Assembly (NCBI GenBank): GCA_015698045.1
Contig: BLAL01000016.1
Span: forward strand, 620,001-684,000
Direction of reading: 5' to 3'
Length of the DNA stretch: 64,000 nt
Origin: Rhizophagus clarus
Lineage: Eukaryota > Glomeromycota > Glomeromycetes > Glomerales > Glomeraceae
Shown: piece by piece, positions 51,242-63,238 of the stretch
Layout of the letters: every line of letters begins with the position of its first letter
How positions within the stretch are numbered: position 1 is the stretch's first letter
Program-made: the position numbers and the translations under genes
Notes under the pieces: model-generated
What the model was told of the DNA's origin: nothing
The model's input: only the letters and a program-made list of their open reading frames with translations
Databases searched by the model: none

Positions 51242-52640
51242 AAAATAAATTTTTTATTTTATGTAAAAATTTTATAACTTAAAAAAATTTATATGATAAA
51301 TAAATTTTAATAAGTATAAAAAATAATTATTAATTAACTATAAAGTTATAAGTTAAATTTTAGTAAATTAATATATAATTTGTATATAATATTTAATTTT
51401 TAGCAAATTTAATTAATTTTAGGATAACAAAATACTTATAATTTTGTACAGATCTTTTATAATCTTTATATTATTAGATATTCACAATTCTATTTTAATC
51501 TGCAGTTTAATTTTCCTTTTTTTATTTTTTTTTATATATTTCTATCTGAAAAAATTATAGTACTCTTTATTTGTATATTTATTATTATATTTTAATAAAA
51601 TTTATTAAAAAGTTAATATTTTTATTTTTTTTATATACATGTATATAAAAAAAAAATATAAATTTAAACTGTAAAAAAAGCTAATTAAAAATATTTTAAA
51701 AAAGAAAAATCTGATCACTAACCAAAATAATTTATACTTAAAAGTAATGTAATAAAATCCATTTTAGACTTATATAAAATTATCAAAATTAGTATATCCT
51801 TTATAAATGTTTTAAATAAGCATATTTGAAATGAAGCTTTTTAGTTTTTTTAAAGAAAAGCAATAAAAAGTCATTCTAATTAAAAACAGATTTATATCTT
51901 AGTAGTATCAATTATTAAATATAAGAAAAAAAAAAGAAAAAAGCATTAGATAAATATAAAAAAATTAAGATGTTTTTTTGCTAAAAATATATAATATGAG
52001 TAGCATGATGAGGAATTTAAATTAATTAGCCAAGTTACATAATTAGCATTAGGATATCAGATAACAAATTAGCTTGCCTGATATTCAAGTTAATTAGCTG
52101 ACCTGATGAGATAAAAAACTAAATAGGAAATTTGGAATATGTTAATTAAAATATTGCTAACTATTTAATCATTTACTTTATTTATTAGGGCAATAATTAC
52201 AAACTAACAAGAAAGTGGGAAAAAGATCAGAAGGATAAGAACTGTAAATCAAAGATGACTAGTAGGGATAAATAATTAATATAATTACTTCAATATTCTC
52301 AGAAAACTCTCTAGGAATTGGGTCTGTTACTGGAATCTTTAGAGTAAGTCTAACAAAAGGGTGAGTTTAGTTTATATATATTGTAAGCTAAACAGATTGA
52401 TGTACAAGTAACTGATATGTTACATGCGATGTGGTTTACAGAAAGATCATTCAGATTTAACAGATTCAGTAAATAACTAAAAGAAGTTATAACGTTATAA
52501 AGAAAACAAGAATGAAGACGAAGATGAAAAATTAGAGCATTTCTTAATGGTATGAAATGTATGGTAACTTAATACTTAATTGGAAACTTTACTGGTGTTC
52601 TAAAGATCATTGTGAATTTTAAAATTTAATGAAATCATAA
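51242..52640. other. AT-rich DNA between the LINE and the gene block
   Basis: No gene is recognised. 51242-51960 is very AT-rich. From about 51990 the sequence becomes more mixed, with a repeated word around TTAATTAGC (52020-52110). No RNA gene seen. Confidence 0.5.
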
Positions 52641-52665
52641 TATATATACTGTATATATATATATA

Positions 52666-53800
52666 ATGGTTGAACGAGAAGCACAGATGCAACAATCATT
52701 AAAAGAAGAGAAGAGTCTTTTACAATTGAAGATTCTGAAGAAGGTATTATAATGATTTTTATATAGTTGATTATAACTGAAACCACCCTTGTTAAAACAG
52801 CTTGGCTGATGCTAATATTGTTAAATTAAGCTTAAATCATTTCCTGACAGATAGGAAAACTTTTAACGAATTAAAAGTAGCTGCCAAAATCAGATTCAGA
52901 ACAATTTGACTTTGTAAGAAGATTACTTGAAATCAAACTTATGCAATTGCGAGTTGGATATGAAAAAAACTTGACCTGTCAATGAATGAGAATACATATA
53001 ATCAACAATTGTGTCTCCGGATTTTGAGATTTTGAAGTTTTGCTTTCCGTATTTGTTTATTAGCAGATGGTAAATCAAAAGAGAATAAAATCAAAAATTC
53101 CACAATGACTACGAACCTAACTAGATTTTCTTGAGCAGAAATGAAAACGAAGTTCCGTTATTTAAGTAGCGTCGTGAATTAATTTACTATACTTTTTCTT
53201 CTGCACGTAAAGCAGATAAAATTCTTTTTAATTATGATTGTGTTAATCAGAAATTCCTGCTTTTTGAGAACATTCAAAGATACTGATTCCAAAATACCAT
53301 AAAAATCTTTAAAATGCTTTCGAAACTCTGTGGATGCGATATGTGAGATGTTCTGGACCATCAGAAATGGAGATGCAACGATAGCATCACAATATTACGT
53401 TTTGATATATGTTGTACATAGTAAGTTTTCTGCTTTGCTATGATTTATTGAAATTCTTTGCACTTTTGACAAAGTTCTATGCATGCAGAGCATGAAGGTG
53501 AACTTTATAGAGTAAATTTGGCTACTCCAAAATTTTTTGCTGCTGAAAGAGTACTGAGAGTTAGTTATCCATTTGAGTATGCAACATTCACTAAAATCCT
53601 CAGCATTGTTGAACTACTCACTGTTAAGGTAACAATAATAAATTTCTTTCACATTTAAGTGAGCTTTTAATTGGTTATGATTACATTTATGATTTCTGCA
53701 CACAGGGTATAATCGAATTAAACAAGGATGTTCTTCACAATTACACTGTTTTATGTATGAAAGAATCCATTAGTACTTGGTTTGAATGACAATACACCAC
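52666..53800 (+). pseudogene. Fragments of an unrecognised gene
   Basis: Several short coding-like pieces lie on the plus strand: a Glu/Lys-rich opening at 52666 (MVEREAQMQQSLKEEKSLLQ), HFLTDRKTFNELKVAAKIRF near 52840-52905, and FVRRLLEIKLMQLRVGYE near 52912-52965. Two exon-like pieces carry splice signals at 53489-53631 (ELYRVNLATPKFFAAERVLR; donor GTAACA) and from 53707 (GIIELNKDVLHNYTVLCM). Frames are broken by stops between them. Amino-acid composition looks coding rather than random, but I cannot name the family. It may be a decayed host gene or a repeat-borne gene fragment. Confidence 0.3.
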
Positions 53801-54109
53801 CAACTAGAAAGAAAAAGCATTGAATAAACTATTAAATCCTGACTTAAAGATCATGTTACTGAAATGCTAGAACATAAAATTTTCTTTGATTGGTAAAAGT
53901 AAAAATACATTCCGCTATCTTTTGTAAATAAATTTTGCGGAACTTATTTGGAAGAAAAAAAAAACATTGATTGAACCAAAGTATGTTACATGATGTGAAA
54001 CTGTGATTTTCTAGTAAAAGTGCATTACGAATATATTTACTATCACCAGCCATGAACGAAGGAAGCATTGCGATTATCTGTTATGATAATTCACGTTATT
54101 CCGCCTTAC

Positions 54110-54117
54110 ATCACGTG
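54110..54117. promoter_or_regulatory. RTCACGTG site upstream of the AIM19-family gene
   Basis: ATCACGTG lies 87 bp before the start codon, followed by a TATATA-like stretch at about 54132-54137. The octamer is identical to the one upstream of ATP synthase e. Binding by a Cbf1-like factor is inferred. Confidence 0.4.
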
Positions 54118-54204
54118 AGAATGATCTACATTATATAGCAAATGATGTCATGTGAAAGATTATTTATTTAAATCTACATCTACATTCAATTCAGTTCCCT
54201 AAAA

Positions 54205-54842
54205 ATGAATGCCTCTGAAACAAATAATAAGTCGACGGAGAAAAACGATTCTATTACTAAAAAATTGGCTGATACTCCATATCCAGCTTGGACAATGGCG
54301 ACGTTATGTACATTAAATTATTATTTGTGAATTTAAACTAGAAAAGCGTTGAAGAAACTAAATTTTTTATTTATTTATTTTTCTTTTTTAAAAAAAAAAA
54401 GGTTTAGGATCTTCAGGAATGGCAGTAAGACAATATCCTGGAATGCCATCGATTTGGACAGTTGTAGGTTTTGGTTTAATATTTTCTTTTTCAGGGTAGT
54501 TATAAATCATCAATTTCATTACCTTTTTTCTTTATTTCTCAAATTATCCCTAAAATAATCATTTTAATTCTATAGATATATGACTTATACAGGTGATTTT
54601 TTCAATGGAGGAGGAACTACGACTTGTTTGTACTTTTCTTCTAGTTTACTAAATCGCTGTGTAATATTTTTCTTGAAAACTAACTTTGAATTATTCTTTC
54701 TTATAAAGCTTGGTCATTAATATACACTTTATTTAATGCTGAAAAATCAATCAAATCAAGGAAACCTTTACCTATTTTAATGACATCACTTGCTTTGTCT
54801 AATGCTTATATTTATGGAAAAAATTATTTCTATTTAAAATAG
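54205..54842 (+). CDS. AIM19: Aim19-family mitochondrial membrane protein, apparent 1-nt frameshift
   Basis: Four exons (54205-54307, 54402-54495, 54575-54625, 54709-54842) give a protein of about 126 residues. The conserved order of the Aim19 family is present: ADTPYPAWTMATL near the N-terminus, GFGLIFSFSGYMTYTGDFF with NGGG after it, then WSLIYTLFNAEKSIKSRKPL and LALSNAYIYGKNYF at the C-terminus. Yeast Aim19 is a mitochondrial protein whose loss affects mitochondrial inheritance; its molecular role is unknown. In exon 3 a run of seven T (54596-54602) puts NGGGTTT out of frame with the preceding GDFF; six T would keep it open. Exon lengths sum to 382, one more than a multiple of three. Either this is a homopolymer error in the assembly or the gene is damaged. 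It is convergent with the next gene. Confidence 0.7.
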
Positions 54843-55742
54843 ATCGATGTACGTAACCTGGAAATCTGGATCAGAACAGTAAAATCTTTTACATAATAGT
54901 TAATTTATTTACACAAGTAAAGGTAATCATTCAAATACATCATCACACACAATCACACAATAAAATATTATGAGCACACTCTTAGATGTAGTTGAGTAAA
55001 AAATTAGATTTTTCATTAAATTCATTTCGAAAGAAAGTCGATAGTAAAAAAAAAAAAAAAATAAAAAAATAAAAAAAAAAAATATTTACAAAATATTTTT
55101 TTTTTTTTTTTTTTTTTAGGAAAAAAACAAAAAAATGTAATATATAAAATAATCGTGGTAAAATGAAAATATTTTTTACAAAAAAAAAAAAAATTATACA
55201 TTTTGAAAATAATTTTGTCATAAAAATAATGATAGTGATAAATAGTTTTTTTTCTTTCGAAAGATAAGATTTTGTTTTTAGATTAAATAATCGCCTTGTC
55301 GCTTTTTTCTGATAAAATATAGATCAATAAAATAATGCAATTTGGCTAAATAATATAATGAAATAACGAAGGATAATATATGTGTAAATATATAATTTTA
55401 AATTTGATAATAATCAATAATTTGGTTTTTTTTTGAATATTTATATTTATATCCAAAAAAAAAAAAAACTTATATAATGAAAAGGGATAAAAACATATAA
55501 ATAATAAATAATTCAATAAAGTTGGGAAAAAACATAATTGTTAAAACATATGCGAATAATAATAATATTTAAATATAATAAATGTGAGAAAAAAATATCT
55601 ACAACGAAATAATTTTTTGATTAAATATTTATAAGAAAAGTATTCCACGTGCGTGTCAAGACCAGCTTGCAAATATAAAGTTCAATATTGTTGTGAGAAG
55701 AAAAATGAGCAATAATTGCAAGTGGTAGGGATACGATCATCA
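54843..55742. other. Convergent 3' intergenic region
   Basis: AT-rich sequence with several poly-A/poly-T runs (for example 55049-55080 and 55097-55118) between the ends of the AIM19-family gene and the disordered-protein gene. No gene seen. Confidence 0.55.
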
Positions 55743-58726
55743 TCATATATATCCATCATTTTCTTCACTATTTTCAACATTCGTGCCGTTTACTTGGACA
55801 TTTTGATCATTTATTTCATCATTTTGCTGATCACTCCGACTTTCTTCATTACCTACTCCAACATTACTGATTACTTCTTGTTCTTGGGCAGGTACCATTT
55901 TTTGCCTAAAGGTACTGCTACCGTTAGAGATGTTTCTTCTTATTCCCATTTTATCATCTCTAACATAGTCTCTTTCAGAAATATTTTCTCCGTAACCATT
56001 TGACCCATCATAACCATCTTCAGGCTCGTATATTTGATTTACCATACGTCTTGAATATCTTCGATCCATTTCCATTCCAGGTGTTGGACGTCTGTCTATT
56101 GGAGATTGACCATCAGAAGGATACCTTCGAGTATACTCATATCGCGGTTGTGATCTTGTAGCTGAAGCTGGGCTACTTACATATTCTTCATTGGTAACAC
56201 GTGACGTATATGACCTTCCCGATGAAGAACGATGAATAGATGATGTAGATGATGTAGATGATGTTCGAGCGTGATGGTTAGAAGGATGAGATAATTCATC
56301 GGTTCGGATATGTGATGATGGACGCGATGCAGTTCTCTGATATGCCGAAGAGGCCGGCTGGGGTGAAATATTACTATAACCTTGTATGCTGTATCTTTGT
56401 AACCGAGGTAGTTCACGAGGTGCTTCACGTGGGATTTCGCTATAATAAACACGCGAACCCGACTGATCATAATGTGTAGGTGGATGTTGCATTGGTGGCG
56501 GAGAAGGTGAAGGATTTATGCTAGGATATGCAGTACCAGAGGAACGACGTGTTTTTCGTTCTAATACACGTGTAGATGAAATTTGTGACTCATTATATTC
56601 TGGCTGTAAGATTGGTGAGGAAGACCTATAACGCGATGTGGCTCTTTGTGGAGCATAATATGAATTAGGAGGAGATGATTGATCAGATAAAGGAACTGGG
56701 GAAACTCTTCGTGAGGATTGATCATGTAGCTGATCATGTTCACTGATCTGTGATTCATGAGGGGCAATAACTGGAGCAGATGATATTCTTGGTATAGGAG
56801 GAGAGATAGATCGTGTGGATTGTGAAGAAGCAGGCATTTGCAATGAATCACCAGGATAATAAGCATATCCTTTTATACCAAGATGATCTCTCTCCATTTT
56901 CTTTGTTGATACTCTTTTTGGAGCAAGAGGAGCAAGTGCTAACAAACATTCAGTTAAACTTCGGACCTGTTCATCACTCGTTTTTAATAATGCCTTCATT
57001 CCTCTTTCAGAAAGTTGACCATCAAGTTCCATTTGTGTCATAATTGAACGCAACTTTTGATTTAATGAAAGTGCTGATGACACTACCATTGCCATTGAAT
57101 GTGAAGGTGGAGGTGAAGAATCATCAACTGGATAATCTGTAGTAAATGCTTTTTCAAACATATCAAAAGCATTTTGCAAATGTTTTTGGTGTTGGGCCAA
57201 TGCCAAAGAACGTCTTGGAACACCTGTAGTCGAACTGGTTCCACCTTGAGAACTATCAGGAGACAAAGCAGCAGGTGATATTGAATCAGAATGATGTTTC
57301 TTTCTTCTCTGACTTTTTCGTTCAGACATAATTTCTGTTTATAAGTAAATAAATTATCATTAATTATTTATTATCGTTTTTATTATGATTACTATTACGA
57401 TTATTATTACTTCATTACTTATTATTTAAAAATAATAAAACATACCGTCATCAATACGTTCTGACTCAAGTTTTTGAATACGTGCCCGAAGTTCTTCTAT
57501 TTGAAGATAAGAATCAGTTGACATTACACTACTATTATCATCTGGAATATCATATGAATCATCTGTTTGTGGTCTTCGATGCACTTTAATTGTTTTAGGA
57601 ACATCATTTTCATCCATATATTTTTGTGTTCGTTTTCTACCATTTGCAGAGATTATTTGTTTACCCCGCATACGATTAATATTCTCAGTACCAATTTCAC
57701 TCTGTTCAGCTACATCTGATAAAGAACCTCCTCTTTCTTCCTCAATGACATCATCCATTGAAAATATACCTCTACCACGTCGTTCTGATAAATTACCATT
57801 ATAATGTTCAGCAGAACTATGACGTACAACACGAAGAGAGTTCCTACTTCCACCTAATGTAGGGGCAAGAGGCATATGTGATTTTGAAATATCAAATTCT
57901 GAATCAGAAGATTCTGGTGTTATTAATCGTGATGATGATTTTGTAGTTTTAGTATTAATAGTTAACGTAAGATGACCCTTATGAATTCTTCGTCGATCAT
58001 TTGTGTTTTCAAAATCTTTATTATCCTCAATACTACTATTTTCATTAACATCTTCAGAATCTGAATTATTTTCAGCAGAAAAATATTTTCGATCCAATTC
58101 TCCATTAGATTCAATCTTCTTTAATTCTTTAACAGTACGATTTACCATAGCAAGTTTTGCCGATTTCCTTGACGATAAGGAATCATCAACAGCAGTAATT
58201 GTTCCTGTTTCATTCATTTTATAATCATCTTCTACCTCCATTACATCTTCAAGATTTTTACCGTTACCTGACCTAAGTGCAGCAGGTAAATTATTATTAC
58301 GCCTTTGATTAAATTTTAAATTATTAACTAGATTATCAATATTTTGTTCTGAGTCATCTGTGGGAATGGTTTCCAATTGATTATTTAATACAGATAAAGC
58401 TTGAGAATGTGAATGCTGTAATTTGTTTATTTGGTCCAGAAACTGTTTAGAAAGATGGTAAAAAAAGGAATTATGAAGTTAAAAATGATCAATTAAAACA
58501 AATTATCGTACGTTAGCTGTTTAATTACATAAACAGACTAAAAAAATACCAATTCTCTTTTTTTTTAAAAAAAAAAAAGAAAAAGTATCATCTCATTAAA
58601 ACAAACGTAATAAAATTTAGTTAATTATTTATTTACCTCTTCATTTTTACTTGATAGTGACGCGATTCTATTTTTTCTATTTTGAAATCGTTCACTAGAC
58701 ATTGCTGGCGCGGAGGCCGTGGTCAT
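55743..58726 (-). CDS. Unrecognised 892-residue Ser/Arg-rich disordered protein
   Basis: Three exons (58726-58637, 58442-57446, 57334-55743) join in frame to 892 residues with GT-AG introns of 194 and 111 bp. The start is MTTASAPAMSSERFQNRKNR; a downstream ATG at 57329 lies within the coding exon and is not needed. I do not recognise a family. The first 55 residues and the stretch YLQIEELRARIQKLESER (about 346-363) look like coiled coil. Between about 400 and 510 lies the most ordered part, helical and conserved-looking (HQKHLQNAFDMFEKAFTTDY, SLNQKLRSIMTQMELDGQLS, KTSDEQVRSLTECLLALAPL). The rest is low-complexity, rich in Ser, Pro, Arg and Tyr, with many S-P and R-x-x-S sites that suggest phosphorylation. 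The C-terminus is Asn/Glu-rich. A scaffold or signalling role is possible but only inference. Confidence 0.75.
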
Positions 58727-60173
58727 TATATTAATATAATTATAAAAGGTAATTAAAAATCGTAAAAATACGTATAATTTTAGAAGTTTACAAAATGTAA
58801 ACTATCGCATCAATAAACGAGTTTTAATTTGGAAATAACCCTAAGCCGTTGCAAAGGGGTAAGGGGGAAAAATTGGCTTAGAGACCACAGCCAAGATTTT
58901 TGTTCAAATAGTTCGGTGAACAAAGCTAAAAAAAAAAAAAAAAAAAAAAGAACAAAAATATCGCTGCTATATATAGTCTGAATAATATGAGGTGGGGTGA
59001 GGGGTATTATAATGGCTTAGCAATTTAGACGGCAAAAGTAGAAAGTCGTGATACAAATGATTGCAGGGACTTTCAAGAAAATAAAATGATAATAGAATTG
59101 TTTTCGAATTTTTTTTTTATTGTTCAAAGAAAGAAAAAAAAAAAAAAAAATTTTTTTTTTTATGAAGTTGGTTATATATTAAATATTCAAAGGGAAAAAA
59201 AGTACTTGTAGGAAAAAATATAAAGAAAAAAAAATCAAAATTAAATTATTTTGGTGTATTGTATCAATAGGAGTTTGTTGTATATATTACTCGAACAAAT
59301 AAAAAATTAGTGTAAAATAAAAAATTTTTTTTTTTATATTAAAAAAGTACAATAAAATAAAAATACAAACCGGATTTAGTTAAAGGAGGTAAACTATTAC
59401 TTAAGCTGTTAGCTGTTGTATCGATAAAAAGTCAAAATATATTTTATAAAACTGAACACAAAAAAAATTTCGTGACATATGAGTTAATTGAATACAACTT
59501 GATTTAGGTGGAATTGTAAATTATTTTAGTTTAGCAAAAAGTTTAAGAGGTAATCAGGTTATAAATAACTTTTTCTGTTGAAAATTCCGTTTAAGGTTTC
59601 GCTTTTAAGAGGAGATAAGAAAATTTTCATTGTATGGAAATGGATTTATAAATTACTATATCTTCTCTTTTGAAACATATTCCATTGAGATCCTACATAT
59701 TCACGTGACTAACTGTTAAAAAGCTGGTTAGATCAACTTCTCAAGCCACAAGCAATTACCAGCCTGAGAGTGGGTAATGTCCCAAAGGAACAACACAGCG
59801 CATATATGCACGTGTCAATCAAACACAGATAATCCTCTTTCGGGTCTCATTTCCACAACTCGAATTAACTTCGTTGGTTTATCTATCATTTATATAGTAC
59901 TATTGAGTTATTGACCCCTTCTTTCGATCTGCAAAGCGTATGTTTAATATTTTGCCCATTGCATGCATCTTTTTTTTTTTTTCTTTAATCGAAAGAATAC
60001 AAATTCGGATAAAAAATATATATATACTTATAAATATTATATTTATTAATTTTTCAAACATTTTTGCATATATTGTCAAAAGAAGGTTGTTTTCCTTCTT
60101 ACCCCACTATTAAAAAAAAATTTTTTTTAAGAAAAAAAGAAAATTAGAGATTCTTTGCCCCAGAACGATTTTA

Positions 60174-60227
<54 letters not shown>

Positions 60228-61348
60228 TCTAACTTTTCCCACAAAAAAAAAAAATCTCTTTTTCACAAGATTTATATGTAAGATTTATAATTTATCAATG
60301 ATTCATTGAATTTCTTTTCTTATAGCATACAAGAAGCATAATCACAATGTACATGCATCCAATAATGGATGTTGTATGATGAAATAATGCGTTGCTATTA
60401 CACTCATAAAGTCGTGCTCACCTTGAATGTTTCTCTCATATTGGGAGATTTTGTATCTAAACTATAATAAAAACCTATTGTTACTTTTTTTTTTTTTTTT
60501 CTTAAAATGATTTAAAAGAAAAATTATTTTCAATTGTTCACAATTGTTGGTTCATTCATTCATTCGGCCGATAACGAAGTGGTTCTTTTCTAAGATTAAA
60601 TTACTAATTAGTTCACGGATTTTAAGTTCGTTTATTGGGAAACATTTTAAGATTAATTAGATTTATATACCCTTTTTCGCTTTTGAGACATTTCCAAAAT
60701 AAAGTAAAAGGTTCCCGAAAATACAATGGGTTTGATTGAAGACCAATTAAAACATCATGTAAGTGATTGTAACATCTATGTGGACGTTTCTGAAATTGGC
60801 GTTTATTTGTAGTGTTTGTAGATTCAAGAGATTTCTCGGGGTAAGATGTCATTTCAATAGAACAAGCGACAAACGAAATAATGAGAGTATTGTTTTTGAT
60901 TCCCCAGATGGAAAAAGTTTACGATCAACTATTTATAAATAATTTTTGCATCTGAGTGTACATTATATTTGCGTCACAAACGATGGGATTAATTAAAAGC
61001 GGCTAATTCGATGTGGCGCAGTGTTTAAAAACGCGTAAAAATTTTTATTCGAATATGTAATTTCAAATATTGCTAAATAATAGATGTTCCTAAATACAAT
61101 TCAAAGCTAGAATACAAAAGATAAAATCGCATAAAAAAAGAAATAAAAACTAAAAAATAAAGTAAAATGGTATACGTTTACAATCCATGAAGATTTTGAA
61201 GTTGCAAAAAAAAAATCCCTAAGAAAATAGCTTTATAAATTATTAGTGTTTGCATCATCTTTAGTTTCTCATTCGTTTTAGTTGAATCTTTTTAATAAAC
61301 TAACACATACATAAAACTCCACACTTCATCAAAAAGTATTGTTTTTAA
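58727..61348. other. Intergenic region with promoter and homopolymers
   Basis: This 2.6-kb stretch holds the upstream region of the disordered-protein gene and the 3' end of the transcription factor gene. Long A/T runs lie at 58929-58949 and 60177-60227. A CACGTGAC site occurs at 59702. A minus-strand open frame at 60622-60852 (MTSYPEKSLESTNTTNKRQF, then HRCYNHLHDVLIGLQSNPLY) has a coding-like composition but no recognised domain and no supporting splice partners, so it is only a weak candidate. Confidence 0.45.
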
Positions 61349-63238
61349 TTATATTTGATAATTTAAATAAATTCTTTGACCTTGAGAAGATTCATCCGAG
61401 CCATTTTGTGAGGCAGATAAGCTGGCATAGCAACGAATTTGTGATTTAGGGATATTATTATTAGAAATCCCAGGGCTAAAAGCAAATGACAAGGAAGTTG
61501 GTGTGATTTGCTGCGGCAATTGCTGACCAGTAAATTGGTAGAAAGGTGATGTTTGACTTTGTGCCATATAGGCATTAGATGGATTCGTAGTAGAATGAGG
61601 AGTGGAAGGAGTTATTTCATAATATTGCTGTCGCATTGGTATTTGATTTTGAGAAAATGAGTCGCTGTGTTGAGGTAATTGAAATTCTTCACATTGCTGT
61701 CTCGTGCATTTCATATCACAAATATTGAATTCATGCTTTATTGGCATATACTGAGCAGGATAAGTATTAGCAGGAATCGATAACAACAAAGGATTCTCGA
61801 CAGAAGGTGTTTGAAATGAAGAAGTATTATAGTCCCAATTATAAACTCGTGGTGTTGTATTCTTGTCCGAATCTCGATTGTCACCAGACGTAACATTTAT
61901 ATTCATTGACTCTGGTGATTCCTCTAAATTTTCTTTGACGTCTTTGTTCTTAATCGAGTCAAGTATTTTGTTCTTTCTATTGGACTCTACCGCAATGTCT
62001 TGTTGCTTTTCAAGATTCCGGCTAACAGATGTATTGGTGTATTGTTTAGGTATGCTAGATTTCAATGGTTCATTATCTTCATCTTGAGAAGAATTTCCGA
62101 CTGTTTCTTGTTCATAAGAAACGGTATCTTGGTTCAATAAACCACTACATACAAGAGAAAGAACAGATAAATTTGATTTATCTTTTTCTTTATTTGGAGT
62201 GACTTCACAATTTGTTCCCCTATCTGCGGCTAATTTATAACCCTCCTCTAAAAGTAATCCATCAGAACCTCCTGATTGAAGTTCAGATTCGACTTTAACT
62301 TGAACTAAGTCAGTAGTTAAATCTTTACTAGCACAAATTCTAGTAGGTAAAATGGAAGTTTGTTTCTGTTGTTGAACTGGCATAAGAATATAATATAAAG
62401 TGCCTTCTGAACTTTGAGGAATGATTATAAATTTCCCAACACCATCGAATGTTGTCACTTGTGTTTCAAATATTTGTGAAGGGATTGACGGAAGATTGAC
62501 AGGAACGGGATTGACAGATAATTCACCAATTTGTCCATAAGAGAAAGGTACATTAGGAACGTCAGAACAAGTAGAACTCGCTGATGTAGTAGATTTATTG
62601 TCTTGGTCTTAAAAAAAAAAATAAAACAAAATAAATTAATTATATTATTCATAGTACATTGAAAATTTTATTATATGGTTTTTACCTTTTTTCCTATTAC
62701 GACGTTTATATGGTCCTCTTTTGACGCCTTTTTTTCTCTCTTTCCGAATAGAACTTTTACATGTTTCAGTAAGCTCGTATTTTATACAACGTTGGCAAGG
62801 CCTTCCATCATCACATCTCTTGCACGCCTTTTGACAGTTGACTAATGTCAATATGTTTAAAAAAAAAATGGTTAAACACTGTTGCACAAAATGTCAAATT
62901 CCGAACTCTCGGAATTAAGTAGTACAATTTTTTTTTACTCCAAATTAGGTTAATAGGTTACAAGCAATAAAACGAATCGTTTTATAGATATAATAATTTT
63001 ACGTGAGGAAAAACAAATGATAGTGTTACTTACCACAAGCGTTTTTTACTTGTTTTCTCTTTATTTTTATTGGAGGTACTGAATGAGGAATAGTTCCAGC
63101 AAAGGAAGTAGGAAAGGATATTCTTTGTGTTAAACCCGTTGCGATTGGCGCAGCAAGGGTTTGGACAGCAATTCTTTGCTGTTGATGTTGTTGATTTTCT
63201 AGAGCGTATAAATTATTATCATCTGATGATACGGACAT
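61349..63238 (-). CDS. Zn2Cys6 binuclear-cluster transcription factor
   Basis: Three exons (63238-63034, 62841-62686, 62607-61349) join in frame to 539 residues; introns are 192 and 78 bp. The DNA-binding cluster lies at residues 68-96: C68-x2-C71-x6-C78-x5-C84-x2-C87-x8-C96, a good Zn2Cys6 match, with an extra Cys at 75. The visible core is CQKACKRCDDGRPCQRCIKY. A strongly basic arm follows (RKERKKGVKRGPYKRRNRKK). Intron 1 falls directly after the first cysteine codon (phase 1). The N-terminal 65 residues are Gln-rich and low-complexity; the C-terminal 400 are Ser/Gln/Asn-rich without a fungal-specific middle homology region, and probably hold activation segments. Such proteins are nuclear regulators; the target genes cannot be told from this sequence. 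Confidence 0.85.

Noticed and set aside
60622-60852. 76-codon minus-strand frame with coding-like composition
   Set aside because: No recognisable domain and no supporting exon joints; mentioned only as a weak candidate in the intergenic entry.
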